DNA of 7,828 nucleotides from contig CAYHEQ010000040.1 in NCBI GenBank assembly GCA_964355795.1, positions 1 through 7,828 on the forward strand, given 5' to 3'. Each line of letters opens with the position of its first letter. Positions within the stretch are counted from its first letter, which is position 1. The notes below the pieces were generated by a model. The model saw only the letters and a list, made by a program, of their open reading frames with translations, had not been told where the DNA came from and searched no databases. Position numbers and translations under genes: made by a program. Shown here one piece after another: positions 1 through 5,515 of this stretch. This stretch comes from CAYHEQ01 sp964355795 (GTDB taxonomy: Bacteria; Patescibacteriota; JACPGU01).

Positions 1-63
1 AATCCTAAATCCTAAATCCTAAATCCTAAATCCTAAATCCTAAATCCTAAATCCTCAATCCCA
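1..63. repeat. Heptanucleotide tandem repeat at contig edge
   Basis: Seven perfect copies of the 7-bp unit AATCCTA are followed by two degenerate copies (AATCCTC and AATCCCA). The array begins at base 1, so its true length is unknown. A short repeat like this is a common reason for an assembly to stop. It lies immediately before the first gene's ATG. It is a simple head-to-tail array with no spacers. Confidence 0.95.
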
Positions 64-68
64 TTTGT

Positions 69-494
69 ATGAACGATTTACTAATTAGAATTAAACTTTT
101 TTTCAACCCCGGGTATCTCTTTTTGGCGTATCCTAGTCCAGATGTAACGCTGATGCCCTACCTCTTGATTTTTTTTGGTATTCTGCTAATATTAGCTATA
201 GTTTCATCAGTCGCCTTGAAAAAGAACAGAAAGAAGCCAGTGAAAGCCCTGTGGAGACATCTGGCCACTTGGCTTTGGTGGAGCTCTATCATAGGGTTCT
301 TACTTCTCTTTTTCCGTTACGAAGGCGTCTATTTCCTCTCCATGAGATTTATCCTGCTGGCGTGGATTCTCGCTATTATTATCTGGGGGAGCTGGATTCT
401 GGTTTATTACAAAAAAGGCTACCAGAAATTTTTAGCCGAATACGCCAAGCAAAAGGACAAAGAGAAATACATACCGAGGAAATCAAGAAATTAA
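69..494 (+). CDS. Hypothetical membrane protein, three predicted transmembrane helices
   Basis: A 141-residue protein of unknown function. Three hydrophobic stretches look like membrane helices at about residues 28-50, 64-83 and 92-114, separated by a basic loop (KKNRKKPVK, 51-59). The C-terminal tail from 115 is highly charged (KKGYQKFLAEYAKQKDKEKY) and, by the positive-inside rule, should be cytoplasmic. No catalytic motif or cleavable signal peptide is visible. The ATG at 69 has no Shine-Dalgarno sequence and follows the heptamer repeat by five bases, so the start rests on ORF extent alone. An overlapping +1-frame ORF (251-520) lacks membrane logic and is a shadow. I do not recognise the family. 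Confidence 0.75.
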   Translation: MNDLLIRIKLFFNPGYLFLAYPSPDVTLMPYLLIFFGILLILAIVSSVALKKNRKKPVKALWRHLATWLWWSSIIGFLLLFFRYEGVYFLSMRFILLAWILAIIIWGSWILVYYKKGYQKFLAEYAKQKDKEKYIPRKSRN

Positions 495-528
495 ATTTAC
501 CTTACCTATCTTATTATTAATAACTCAC

Positions 529-582
529 GCCCTACGACACTTGACCTGCGAAATATCAGGATGCTATCGTAGTGCCTTTTTA
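529..582 (+). promoter_or_regulatory. Hairpin with T-run and overlapping promoter ahead of the S1 gene
   Basis: An outer stem pairs 529-537 with 567-575 (nine positions, one mismatch), and an inner CCTG/CAGG stem pairs 545-548 with 557-560. CCTTTTTATT follows. This could be an intrinsic terminator for the membrane-protein gene. The same bases also contain a possible sigma-70 promoter, TTGACC (541-546), an 18-bp spacer and TATCGT (565-570), which would start transcription near 577, only about 8 nt before the ATG at 585. Which reading is right cannot be decided from sequence; both elements may coexist. Confidence 0.5.
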
Positions 583-584
583 TT

Positions 585-2003
585 ATGACAACTGCAACCA
601 CAGAAGAAAAAAACATGGATATTATCAAAGACGGTATTACGTCAATGGAAAAGCTCCTCAAAGATTCAGGAGTCTCTCTTAAGATTTACCAAGAAAGCGA
701 TCCGGTAACGGCGCATGTCACCAAGATCACCAAAAACAAAATTTTTGTCAGCATCGACGATCGGCTGGAGGGTATTATTGGCGGTAAGGAATTACTCTTT
801 GACCCTCAACTGATTCGCGGTTTGAAGCTGGGCGATCCCGTTACCGCCTATGTCATGTATCCGGAAAACGATGATGGGACGATGTTGCTCTCTCTCCGTC
901 GCGCTGGACGGGATAATGTTTGGCAAGGGCTAGTGAAAAAATTTGAAGATAAAGAAAAAATGTCCGTTATCGTTACTGACGCCAACAAGGGAGGACTGAT
1001 TATTGAAATGGGCGGTCTCAAAGGATTCCTGCCTGTCTCCCAACTTTCAGCCGAACATTATCCGAGGGTGGACGGCGGTAACAAAGACGAGATTTTGAAC
1101 AAACTCAATTCTTTGGTCGGCAAGTCTATTGACGTGAAGATTATTTCTGCCGACAAAGTGGCTAACAAACTTATCTTTTCCGAGCGCGAAGCGATCGGGA
1201 ATCGTGATGTACCAGAGGGCATTACCGTGAATGATATCGTGGACGGCAAAGTGACGGGCATTGTGGACTTTGGTTTCTTCGTGGATGTCAAAGGCGTTGA
1301 AGGCCTAGTGCATATTTCGGAGATTTCTTGGGCCAAGGTGGACAATATCAACGATTTCGTCAAAATCGGCGACAAATTACGTTTAAAAATAATTGATATT
1401 GAAAATAGCCGTTTGTCCTTGTCTATGAAGAGGCTAGAGGAAGACCCATGGCAAAATCTAGTCAAAGAAATCAAGCTGGGCGATAAGGTCAAGGGCATAG
1501 TCAATCGCCTCACACCTTACGGCGCCTTCATCAAGCTCTCGGTCAAAGGCGGAACAGTGGACGCTCTGGTGCATATTTCGGAAATTTCCCACAAGAGATT
1601 GTCTGATCCCAAGGAGGCGCTGACAGTGGGCGAGGAAAAAGAATTTAAAATCTTGTCGATTGACGCTACTCAGCATCGATTGTCTTTGAGTCTCAAAGCT
1701 TTGGAAGAAGCGCCGGTCAAAAAGGCAGAAAAACCTGGCAAGAAAGAAACGATTGAGGCGGTGATGGCCGAGGAGGCTTTGAGGAGCCAAGAAAATAAGA
1801 AAGCAAAAAGTCAAAAAATCAAAGAATCGGCAAAGCAAGGGGCTGAAGAGGAAGCAGAGGCAGGTGTCGCTAAACCGAAAGCGGAGTCTGTCGAAGAAAA
1901 AGTTCTCGAAGAAAAACCGGTGAAAGCGAAGTCTGTCAAGGCGGGAAAGAAAGAAAAAGCAGAAAAGCCCGCCAAGGCGAAAAAGGTGGCGAAGAAGAAA
2001 TAG
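585..2003 (+). CDS. rpsA: Ribosomal protein S1-like protein, four S1 domains and a charged tail
   Basis: S1 helps the 30S subunit bind and unfold mRNA. Four S1 RNA-binding domains (OB fold) are visible at about residues 39-106, 120-201, 214-283 and 297-373. Domains 3 and 4 are the most canonical, with DFGFFVDV..VEGLVHISEIS (228-248) and YGAFIKL...ALVHISEIS (312-335). Domains 1 and 2 are more divergent, as is usual for the ribosome-binding N-terminus. The tail from 374 to 472 is a low-complexity Lys/Ala/Glu stretch. Total length is 472 residues, against about 557 for the six-domain E. coli protein; four-domain forms are common outside Proteobacteria. The ATG at 585 lacks a Shine-Dalgarno; an in-frame ATG at 615 (residue 11) is an alternative. 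The minus-strand ORFs beneath it are shadows of the repetitive coding sequence. Confidence 0.93.
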   Translation: MTTATTEEKNMDIIKDGITSMEKLLKDSGVSLKIYQESDPVTAHVTKITKNKIFVSIDDRLEGIIGGKELLFDPQLIRGLKLGDPVTAYVMYPENDDGTMLLSLRRAGRDNVWQGLVKKFEDKEKMSVIVTDANKGGLIIEMGGLKGFLPVSQLSAEHYPRVDGGNKDEILNKLNSLVGKSIDVKIISADKVANKLIFSEREAIGNRDVPEGITVNDIVDGKVTGIVDFGFFVDVKGVEGLVHISEISWAKVDNINDFVKIGDKLRLKIIDIENSRLSLSMKRLEEDPWQNLVKEIKLGDKVKGIVNRLTPYGAFIKLSVKGGTVDALVHISEISHKRLSDPKEALTVGEEKEFKILSIDATQHRLSLSLKALEEAPVKKAEKPGKKETIEAVMAEEALRSQENKKAKSQKIKESAKQGAEEEAEAGVAKPKAESVEEKVLEEKPVKAKSVKAGKKEKAEKPAKAKKVAKKK

Positions 2004-2047
2004 GGTGGTAGTAATTTGAGTATAAAGGCATAACGATAATAAAATCC

Positions 2048-2076
2048 TTGACAAATAAGCAAAAGTATGCTACACT
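2048..2076 (+). promoter_or_regulatory. Strong sigma-70-type promoter with extended -10
   Basis: TTGACA (2048-2053, a perfect -35) is followed by a 17-bp spacer and TACACT (2071-2076). A TGC triplet directly upstream of the -10 (2068-2070) gives an extended -10. Transcription should start near 2083, producing a leader of about 194 nt before the ATG at 2277. This is the best promoter in the window. Confidence 0.85.
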
Positions 2077-2082
2077 GGAAGC

Positions 2083-2276
2083 ATCAAAAGATAGTAAAAA
2101 GTCCCTTGAAAATCAGCTTTTGCCACAGCAGAAAGAGGCTTCTGCCTCTACTTAGTGGCTCAACTACTAAGTAGCCGATAGGCCTTTCTCTGCTGTGGCA
2201 AACAGGTGAATCCTGTACCAAAACCAAAACAGCAAGACAAGTTCCCAAGGGGGAACGTGTCAAAAAGGAGAAGACA
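2083..2276 (+). ncRNA. Long structured 5' leader, candidate cis-regulatory RNA
   Basis: The leader folds strongly. A long stem pairs 2119-2139 with 2182-2202 (21 positions, one A-C mismatch and one G-U). Inside it, CTACTTAGT (2148-2156) pairs perfectly with ACTAAGTAG (2166-2174). A local hairpin, AGAGGC-TTCT-GCCTCT (2134-2149), uses the end of the long stem and the start of the inner stem, so it excludes part of that fold. Two small hairpins follow: ACAGG/CCTGT (2202-2216) and GTTCCC-AAGG-GGGAAC (2241-2256). AAGGAG (2265-2270) lies six bases before the ATG. I recognise no known riboswitch class. Structure is seen directly; a regulatory role is inferred. Confidence 0.6.
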
Positions 2277-2939
2277 ATGTCTTCAACGTTTTCCGTAGGG
2301 GCGATGAACCAGCTGGCAGATGCTCTTGAAAAAGCGGGTTTTACCCCCGAACATATCACCAAGCTGAAACAGTTCAAGGATCTGGAGTTAATCAGGGACC
2401 TTCTGGACGGAAAGGCGACGATTACCACCAAAGCCGTCGAGACCCTTATCCAGCACATCAGTTCAGTGACCATCCACGCGCAGGATCGGTTTTTCGCCAA
2501 AGAGGGCTTCAAGCTGAAGAGTGACGGCGGGCCGTGTTCCTACCTCGGGGACAACTTTGAAAAGTGGTTCCTGCAGGGAGACGGCAAAGTCGAGGAGCCG
2601 ATTCCCGAAATGGTTCTTGATTACGCCAAACTCTTGCGGAGCTCGAAAGACAGTTCCGTTATCACTTCTCTCGGAGGAGAAAAGGTGGTGAAAGCAAAGC
2701 TCTCCAGCATTTTATGCCTCATGAGCCAGCAAGAAAAAGGCCAAGACGGCACTCTAATAACCAATAGTTGCGCGAACATATTTTATGTCGAAGACATCAA
2801 TAGTGTTCTTCGCGCCGTGTATGTCCGCTGGTACGATGGTGGTTGGCGCGTCTACGCCGATTCCGTCGGGAATCCGAACGATTGGAACGCTGGCTATCGG
2901 GTGTTCTCCCGCAAATCTTCTGAAGCGCTCAAGGTCTAA
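2277..2939 (+). CDS. Uncharacterised 220-residue protein, Patescibacteria-type family
   Basis: Function unknown. The start is secure: AAGGAG lies six bases upstream of the ATG. The N-terminal ~65 residues are helical (MNQLADALEKAGFTPEHIT, 10-28). The middle carries a YLGDNFEKWFL segment (89-99) followed by an acidic EEPIPE. The C-terminal part contains NIFYVEDINSVLRAVYV (167-183) and ends in a Trp/Tyr-rich pattern, W-YDGGW-VYADSV-P-W-GYRVFSR (about 185-212). From memory this architecture recurs in many uncharacterised, often paralogous Parcubacteria proteins; that is recall, not a search. There is no signal peptide or membrane helix. It is a single-gene transcription unit with its own promoter, structured leader and terminator. 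Its base composition appears more GC-rich than that of its neighbours. Confidence 0.85.
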   Translation: MSSTFSVGAMNQLADALEKAGFTPEHITKLKQFKDLELIRDLLDGKATITTKAVETLIQHISSVTIHAQDRFFAKEGFKLKSDGGPCSYLGDNFEKWFLQGDGKVEEPIPEMVLDYAKLLRSSKDSSVITSLGGEKVVKAKLSSILCLMSQQEKGQDGTLITNSCANIFYVEDINSVLRAVYVRWYDGGWRVYADSVGNPNDWNAGYRVFSRKSSEALKV

Positions 2940-2970
2940 GGTTCTTATCTCTTGACCCTTAGGCTCTTAC

Positions 2971-3021
2971 GACCCTTTGTCACTTTGTATCTTATGCAAG
3001 TGGCAGGGGGTCTGTTTTTTT
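2971..3021 (+). terminator. Intrinsic terminator after the 220-residue protein gene
   Basis: Bases 2971-2985 pair with 2998-3012: 15 consecutive pairs including three G-U wobbles, with a 12-nt loop. A run of seven T follows at 3015-3021. It lies 31 bases after the stop codon and cleanly ends the unit that begins at 2048. Confidence 0.92.
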
Positions 3022-3031
3022 GTCCAAAATT

Positions 3032-3040
3032 TGTTATACT
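3032..3040 (+). promoter_or_regulatory. Extended -10 promoter
   Basis: TGT (3032-3034) precedes TATACT (3035-3040), a near-consensus extended -10. The -35 region is poor, as extended -10 promoters allow. Initiation would be near 3047, which rules out the upstream TTG (3020) as a start for the following ORF. Confidence 0.6.
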
Positions 3041-3086
3041 ATTTTTCGAAACCATGCGATACGCGATGGCCACGGCTCTCGCGTCA

Positions 3087-3253
3087 TGATTTCAGAATAC
3101 TGTCTCGTCTTGAGGACGACCACTAAAAAGCGTATGATGAAAAGGATAGCAGACGATCCTTCTCCTGAAACTCTCGCTTCCTATCTGGAGCTTTTGGGGC
3201 ACGGGAATGCGAAGAAGCTGGAGAAACTGGTCTGTGAAAAAGCGACAAAATAA
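3087..3253 (+). CDS. Small hypothetical protein, 55 residues
   Basis: A small basic protein of unknown function, MISEYCLVLRTTTKKRMMKR followed by a helical stretch (DPSPETLASYLELLGHGNAKKLEKLV). The frame is open further upstream to a TTG at 3020, but that lies in the T-run of the preceding terminator and before the promoter at 3032-3040, so ATG 3087 is preferred; ATG 3135 or 3138 are alternatives. No good Shine-Dalgarno is seen. A possible stem, ACGCGA (3060-3065) with TCGCGT (3078-3083), lies just before the start. It stands alone between a terminator and the toxin promoter. The C-terminal codon pattern looks coding, but a non-coding origin is not excluded. Confidence 0.45.
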
Positions 3254-3256
3254 CTA

Positions 3257-3286
3257 TTTACATACTTGCCGTTAAAGTGATAAAAT
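3257..3286 (+). promoter_or_regulatory. Promoter of the higBA operon, possible operator
   Basis: TTTACA (3257-3262), an 18-bp spacer and TAAAAT (3281-3286), with TGA (3278-3280) making an extended -10. Initiation near 3293 leaves about 9 nt before the toxin ATG at 3302. A short inverted repeat, ACTT (3264-3267) and AAGT (3275-3278), lies in the spacer. HigA antitoxins usually bind a palindrome in their own promoter, so this is a weak operator candidate. Confidence 0.6.
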
Positions 3287-3301
3287 AAATAAAGATAAGA
3301 A

Positions 3302-3583
3302 ATGATTACTTCTTTTGGAGACAAGAATACAGAAAAACTTTTTTATGGGTTCAACTCGACCAAGTTTCCCGCCAGTATCAAAAAGGTTGCTATTCGCAAA
3401 TTGGATATGCTTAATGCCGCTCATCTTCTCTCCGACCTTTTGGCTCCACCGGGCAATAAACTAGAAAAATTATCAGGCAATTTGCGAGGATTTTATAGTA
3501 TTAGAATTAACGAAAAATATAGAATTATTTTTCAATGGGAGGGCAACAATGCTCACCAAGTGTCAACGGTAGATTATCATTAA
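3302..3583 (+). CDS. higB: HigB-type mRNA endonuclease toxin (RelE/ParE superfamily)
   Basis: HigB toxins cleave mRNA on the ribosome and are held inactive by the HigA antitoxin. The 93-residue length is typical. The conserved pattern is present: KLEKLSGNLRGFYSIRIN (53-70), EKYRIIFQW (71-79) and the terminal VDYH (90-93). R68, R74 and H93 sit where the family carries basic and active-site residues. Toxin precedes antitoxin, the usual HigBA order and the reverse of most toxin-antitoxin systems. The antitoxin begins eight bases after this stop. The ATG at 3302 has no strong Shine-Dalgarno. All key residues are present, so the toxin appears intact. Confidence 0.9.
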   Translation: MITSFGDKNTEKLFYGFNSTKFPASIKKVAIRKLDMLNAAHLLSDLLAPPGNKLEKLSGNLRGFYSIRINEKYRIIFQWEGNNAHQVSTVDYH

Positions 3584-3591
3584 AACATTTT

Positions 3592-3900
3592 ATGTTGCCA
3601 AAAAACAGAAAACCAACCCACCCAGGCATTATCTTGCTAGAAGACTTTTTGAAGCCCACAAATCTTACCCAGATAGCCCTAGCGGAGCATCTACGAGTGC
3701 CTGTGCAAAGGATTAATGAGATTGTCAAAGGAAAAAGAGGAGTAACGCCCGAAACGGCGTGGCTTTTCGCCAAAATTTTCAGTACAACCCCAGAGTTTTG
3801 GCTCAATCTCCAAGTAAATTATGATCTCTATACTCACATTCCGATGATGAATATTGTGCCGTTGAAGAAGACCAGAAGTGTTGCGTCTGTAACTGTCTAA
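3592..3900 (+). CDS. higA: HigA-type antitoxin, XRE-family HTH protein
   Basis: A 102-residue antitoxin that should bind HigB and repress the higBA promoter. The family opening P-HPG-ILLEDFLKP (8-22) is followed by a helix-turn-helix at about 25-63 (LTQIALAEHLRVPVQRINEIVKGKRGVTPETAWLFAKIF, given here only for reference to the 39-residue span, with LTQ..LA and R-NEIV-GKR as key positions) and by TTPEFWLNLQ (65-74). The frame is open upstream to ATG 3535, but that overlaps the toxin; ATG 3592 gives the standard N-terminus. The tail after residue 83 (PMMNIVPLKKTRSVASVTV) is less conserved. The next gene's ATG follows the stop by 17 bases and may be co-transcribed. Confidence 0.92.
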   Translation: MLPKNRKPTHPGIILLEDFLKPTNLTQIALAEHLRVPVQRINEIVKGKRGVTPETAWLFAKIFSTTPEFWLNLQVNYDLYTHIPMMNIVPLKKTRSVASVTV

Positions 3901-3917
3901 TCCACCTCCATATTAAT

Positions 3918-4235
3918 ATGCCCAAAGAGCCAATTCGTTCTTGCGCTATTTGCCGGACAAAAAAAGAGAAAAAAGAGCTTTTTCGTTTTGTGATTTTTTC
4001 TGAAAAACATTCCAACATTCTCAAGAATGTTGGAATGTTTTTCGGAGGGAAAGACGGGGAAGTTTTTTTTGATAAGGAGCAGAAGATAGATTCTCGCGGG
4101 TTCTATATTTGCGGGAAGGAGTGCTGGGAAAAGGCGCGAGCGAAGAAGAGGAAAGTAAAATATAATTCGGTGGCAAAGCCAGCGAAGATGGTGGGATTGC
4201 CGGATAAGGGGTTTGAAGAAATAGCCTTGCTGTGA
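3918..4235 (+). CDS. ylxR: YlxR/RnpM-family (DUF448) RNA-binding protein with an in-frame insertion
   Basis: YlxR is a small RNA-binding protein, reported in Bacillus as a modulator of RNase P (RnpM). Family features: RSCAIC (7-12), KKELFRFV (18-25), FDKEQKIDSRGFYIC (51-65) and C-x3-C (65, 69), giving a four-cysteine arrangement with C9/C12. At 105 residues it is somewhat longer than usual because of residues 29-42 (EKHSNILKNVGMFF), encoded by a perfect inverted repeat, and a C-terminal extension after about 80. It usually sits between nusA and infB; here it stands alone after higBA. No Shine-Dalgarno precedes ATG 3918. It ends in TGA, inside a hairpin. Confidence 0.83.
   Translation: MPKEPIRSCAICRTKKEKKELFRFVIFSEKHSNILKNVGMFFGGKDGEVFFDKEQKIDSRGFYICGKECWEKARAKKRKVKYNSVAKPAKMVGLPDKGFEEIALL
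4002..4043. repeat. Perfect 20-bp inverted repeat inside ylxR
   Basis: Bases 4002-4021 are the exact reverse complement of 4024-4043, with only CA between them. The 42-bp element is exactly 14 codons (residues 29-42) and keeps the reading frame. It lies between two strands of the predicted YlxR fold, where family members usually have a short turn. In RNA it would form a very stable hairpin within the coding sequence. Confidence 0.95.
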
Positions 4236-4248
4236 TAAGATAGCAAGG
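4225..4248 (+). repeat. Hairpin across the ylxR stop codon
   Basis: CCTTGCTGT (4225-4233) pairs with ATAGCAAGG (4240-4248): nine pairs including one G-T, with a 6-nt loop. The TGA stop (4233-4235) is at the top of the stem. There is no T-run after it, so it is not a canonical terminator; it could protect the 3' end. Confidence 0.6.
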
Positions 4249-4252
4249 AAAA

Positions 4253-4356
4253 CTAAAGCTCAAAAACTAAATGACAAATCAAATTTAAAAACTAAAATCT
4301 AGAATTTGATTTTTTGATTTTGGGCTTGATTTGATATTTGAGCTTTGATATTTAGA
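4253..4356. repeat. AT-rich imperfect inverted repeat between ylxR and the hydrolase
   Basis: AAAGCTCAAA (4255-4264) matches TTTGAGCTTT (4337-4346) as a perfect 10-bp inverted repeat. The interior holds further imperfect complementary blocks of AAATCAAAT / ATTTGATTT type. The 187-bp gap from 4236 to 4422 contains no gene. The composition resembles the flanks of the S23 gene further right and may belong to the same intergenic repeat family. Confidence 0.65.
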
Positions 4357-4422
4357 TTTTTGGGGTATGTTTTGAAAAGTTTAACTTCAGCTTAAAATTA
4401 GATATTCTAGGAGGAAAACAAA

Positions 4423-5067
4423 ATGGAAATTCGATGGCACGGGCAATCATGTTTTGAGATCAAGGGCAAGGGCGTGACGGTGGCGACTGATCCGTATAGT
4501 GAGGAAATCGGTTTGAAATTGCCGAAAATCAAAGCCGATGTAGTGGCGGTTAGTCACCAGCATTACGATCACCAAAATATTGAGCCTTTGCAGAAAGAAA
4601 ACCCGGAGATTTTCGTAGCGGAAAACCCGGGCGGGTATGAGGTCAAAGGCGTTTTGCTCGAAGGCATCGCTTCCTTTCACGACGACAAAGGAGGGACGCT
4701 CCGGGGTCCCAACACTATTTTTGATATTAAAATAGACGGGATGACTATTTGTCATTTGGGCGATCTGGGGCACGAATTGTCGGAAGAGCTGGTAGAGATG
4801 GTGGACGGAGTGGATGTCCTGCTCGTGCCTGTCGGCGGTACTTACACTCTTGACGCGAAGACGGCGGCCAAAGTAGTCGGCGATATAGAGCCACGAATTG
4901 TGATTCCCATGCATTACGCTGTTGAGGGGTTAAAAATAGACTTGGACTCGGTGGACAAATTTGTCAAAGAACTGGGCGTGGAAGCCGAAAAAATGGATAC
5001 TTTCAAATTTGAGAAAAAGGATTTGCCGGTGGAAGGAATGAGGCTCGTCATTCTGGCTAAGAGCTAG
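4423..5067 (+). CDS. Metallo-beta-lactamase-fold metal-dependent hydrolase (UlaG/COG2220-like)
   Basis: A 214-residue cytoplasmic hydrolase of the MBL superfamily, probably with a dinuclear zinc site; substrate unknown. Metal-binding positions are visible in order: HQHYDH (H45, H47, D49, H50), H86 in ASFHDDKGG, D114 in HLGDLGH and H164 in PMHY. The N-terminus IRWHGQSCFEI and ATDPY (21-25) are typical of the COG2220 group. Length is normal for the family and nothing is missing. The start is supported by AGGAGG (4409-4414), eight bases before the ATG and one of the best Shine-Dalgarno sequences here. No convincing promoter was found; TTAACT-16-TATTCT (4381-4408) is a weak candidate. The stop lies in a 15-bp hairpin. 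Confidence 0.9.
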   Translation: MEIRWHGQSCFEIKGKGVTVATDPYSEEIGLKLPKIKADVVAVSHQHYDHQNIEPLQKENPEIFVAENPGGYEVKGVLLEGIASFHDDKGGTLRGPNTIFDIKIDGMTICHLGDLGHELSEELVEMVDGVDVLLVPVGGTYTLDAKTAAKVVGDIEPRIVIPMHYAVEGLKIDLDSVDKFVKELGVEAEKMDTFKFEKKDLPVEGMRLVILAKS

Positions 5068-5076
5068 AATGACGAG
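5044..5076 (+). repeat. Hairpin across the hydrolase stop codon
   Basis: Bases 5044-5058 pair with 5062-5076 (15 pairs, one G-T) around a 3-base centre AAG. The core GTCATTCT/AGAATGAC resembles palindromic intergenic repeats known from many bacterial genomes. The TAG stop (5065-5067) is in the right arm, and the last codons (LVILAKS) are encoded by the repeat. No T-run follows. Confidence 0.8.
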
Positions 5077-5090
5077 AAATCTCAAATAAT

Positions 5091-5111
5091 AAATAACAAA
5101 AAACAAACAAA
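5091..5111. repeat. Left 21-bp inverted repeat flanking the S23 gene
   Basis: These 21 bases (AAATAAC, six more A-rich bases, then two CAAA blocks) are the exact reverse complement of 5516-5536. They lie 12 bases before the four-helix-bundle gene's ATG. Confidence 0.85.
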
Positions 5112-5123
5112 AATTAAATCACA

Positions 5124-5492
5124 ATGACTCAAGAAAAAATCTACGATCTGGAGGAGCGAACATTTGTCTTTAGTAAGAGAATAGTCTGTTTGGTCAAAGC
5201 ATTGCCAAAAAATACTATAAACTTCGAATTTGGCTCACAGGTGATTCGTTCTGGGTGTAGTATTGGAGCAAACTATATTGAAGCGAATGAAGCACTGGGC
5301 AGGAAAGATTTTTTAATGAGAATGAAAATCTCAAGAAAAGAATGCAAGGAAACGATATACTGGCTGAAACTTATTATCGAGAATAACCCCGAATTAGAAT
5401 CGAGAATAAGGCCGTTGCTAGATGAAGCAACCGAATTACTGAAAATATTGTCGTCAATAATAGAGAAGTCACGCAAAAATGACGAAAAGTAG
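5124..5492 (+). CDS. Four-helix-bundle protein, 23S rRNA intervening-sequence (S23) family
   Basis: A 122-residue member of the family found in intervening sequences of 23S rRNA genes and related to the Avd accessory protein of diversity-generating retroelements. Biochemical role unknown; these proteins form pentameric four-helix barrels and are thought to bind nucleic acid. The family signature is clear: LPKNTINFEFGSQVIRSG (27-44), SIGANYIEANEALGRKDF (46-63), KISRKECKETIYWLKLI (68-84) and a final helix (LLDEATELLKILSSIIEKS). The gene is not in an rRNA gene here. It is bracketed by perfect 21-bp inverted repeats (5091-5111 and 5516-5536), and the right one leads into the tRNA-Leu promoter. 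The ATG at 5124 has no Shine-Dalgarno. No reverse transcriptase or template repeat is present, so it is not part of a retroelement in this window. Confidence 0.93.
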   Translation: MTQEKIYDLEERTFVFSKRIVCLVKALPKNTINFEFGSQVIRSGCSIGANYIEANEALGRKDFLMRMKISRKECKETIYWLKLIIENNPELESRIRPLLDEATELLKILSSIIEKSRKNDEK

Positions 5493-5515
5493 TTTTGGGA
5501 TTTTGAAGATTGAGA

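Noticed and set aside
1..63. CRISPR array or eukaryotic-type telomere
   Set aside because: Pure head-to-tail heptamers without spacers; flanked by a bacterial-type gene, and the unit is not the CCCTAAA telomere motif.
251..520. Second-frame ORF overlapping the membrane protein
   Set aside because: No domain or Shine-Dalgarno; the other frame has coherent transmembrane segments.
1058..2062. Long minus-strand ORFs opposite the S1 gene
   Set aside because: They are complements of the S1 coding frame and its Lys/Glu-rich tail, giving Phe/Leu/Ser/Arg-rich translations with no domain.
3020..3086. TTG start at 3020 for the small hypothetical gene
   Set aside because: It lies within the T-run of the upstream terminator and before the extended -10 at 3032-3040, so it would not be on the transcript.
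3535..3591. Upstream ATG for the HigA antitoxin
   Set aside because: It would overlap the toxin by 49 bases and add residues absent from the family; ATG 3592 gives the normal N-terminus.
5124..5492. Accessory protein of a diversity-generating retroelement
   Set aside because: No reverse transcriptase, template repeat or variable repeat in the window; the sequence fits the S23 branch.
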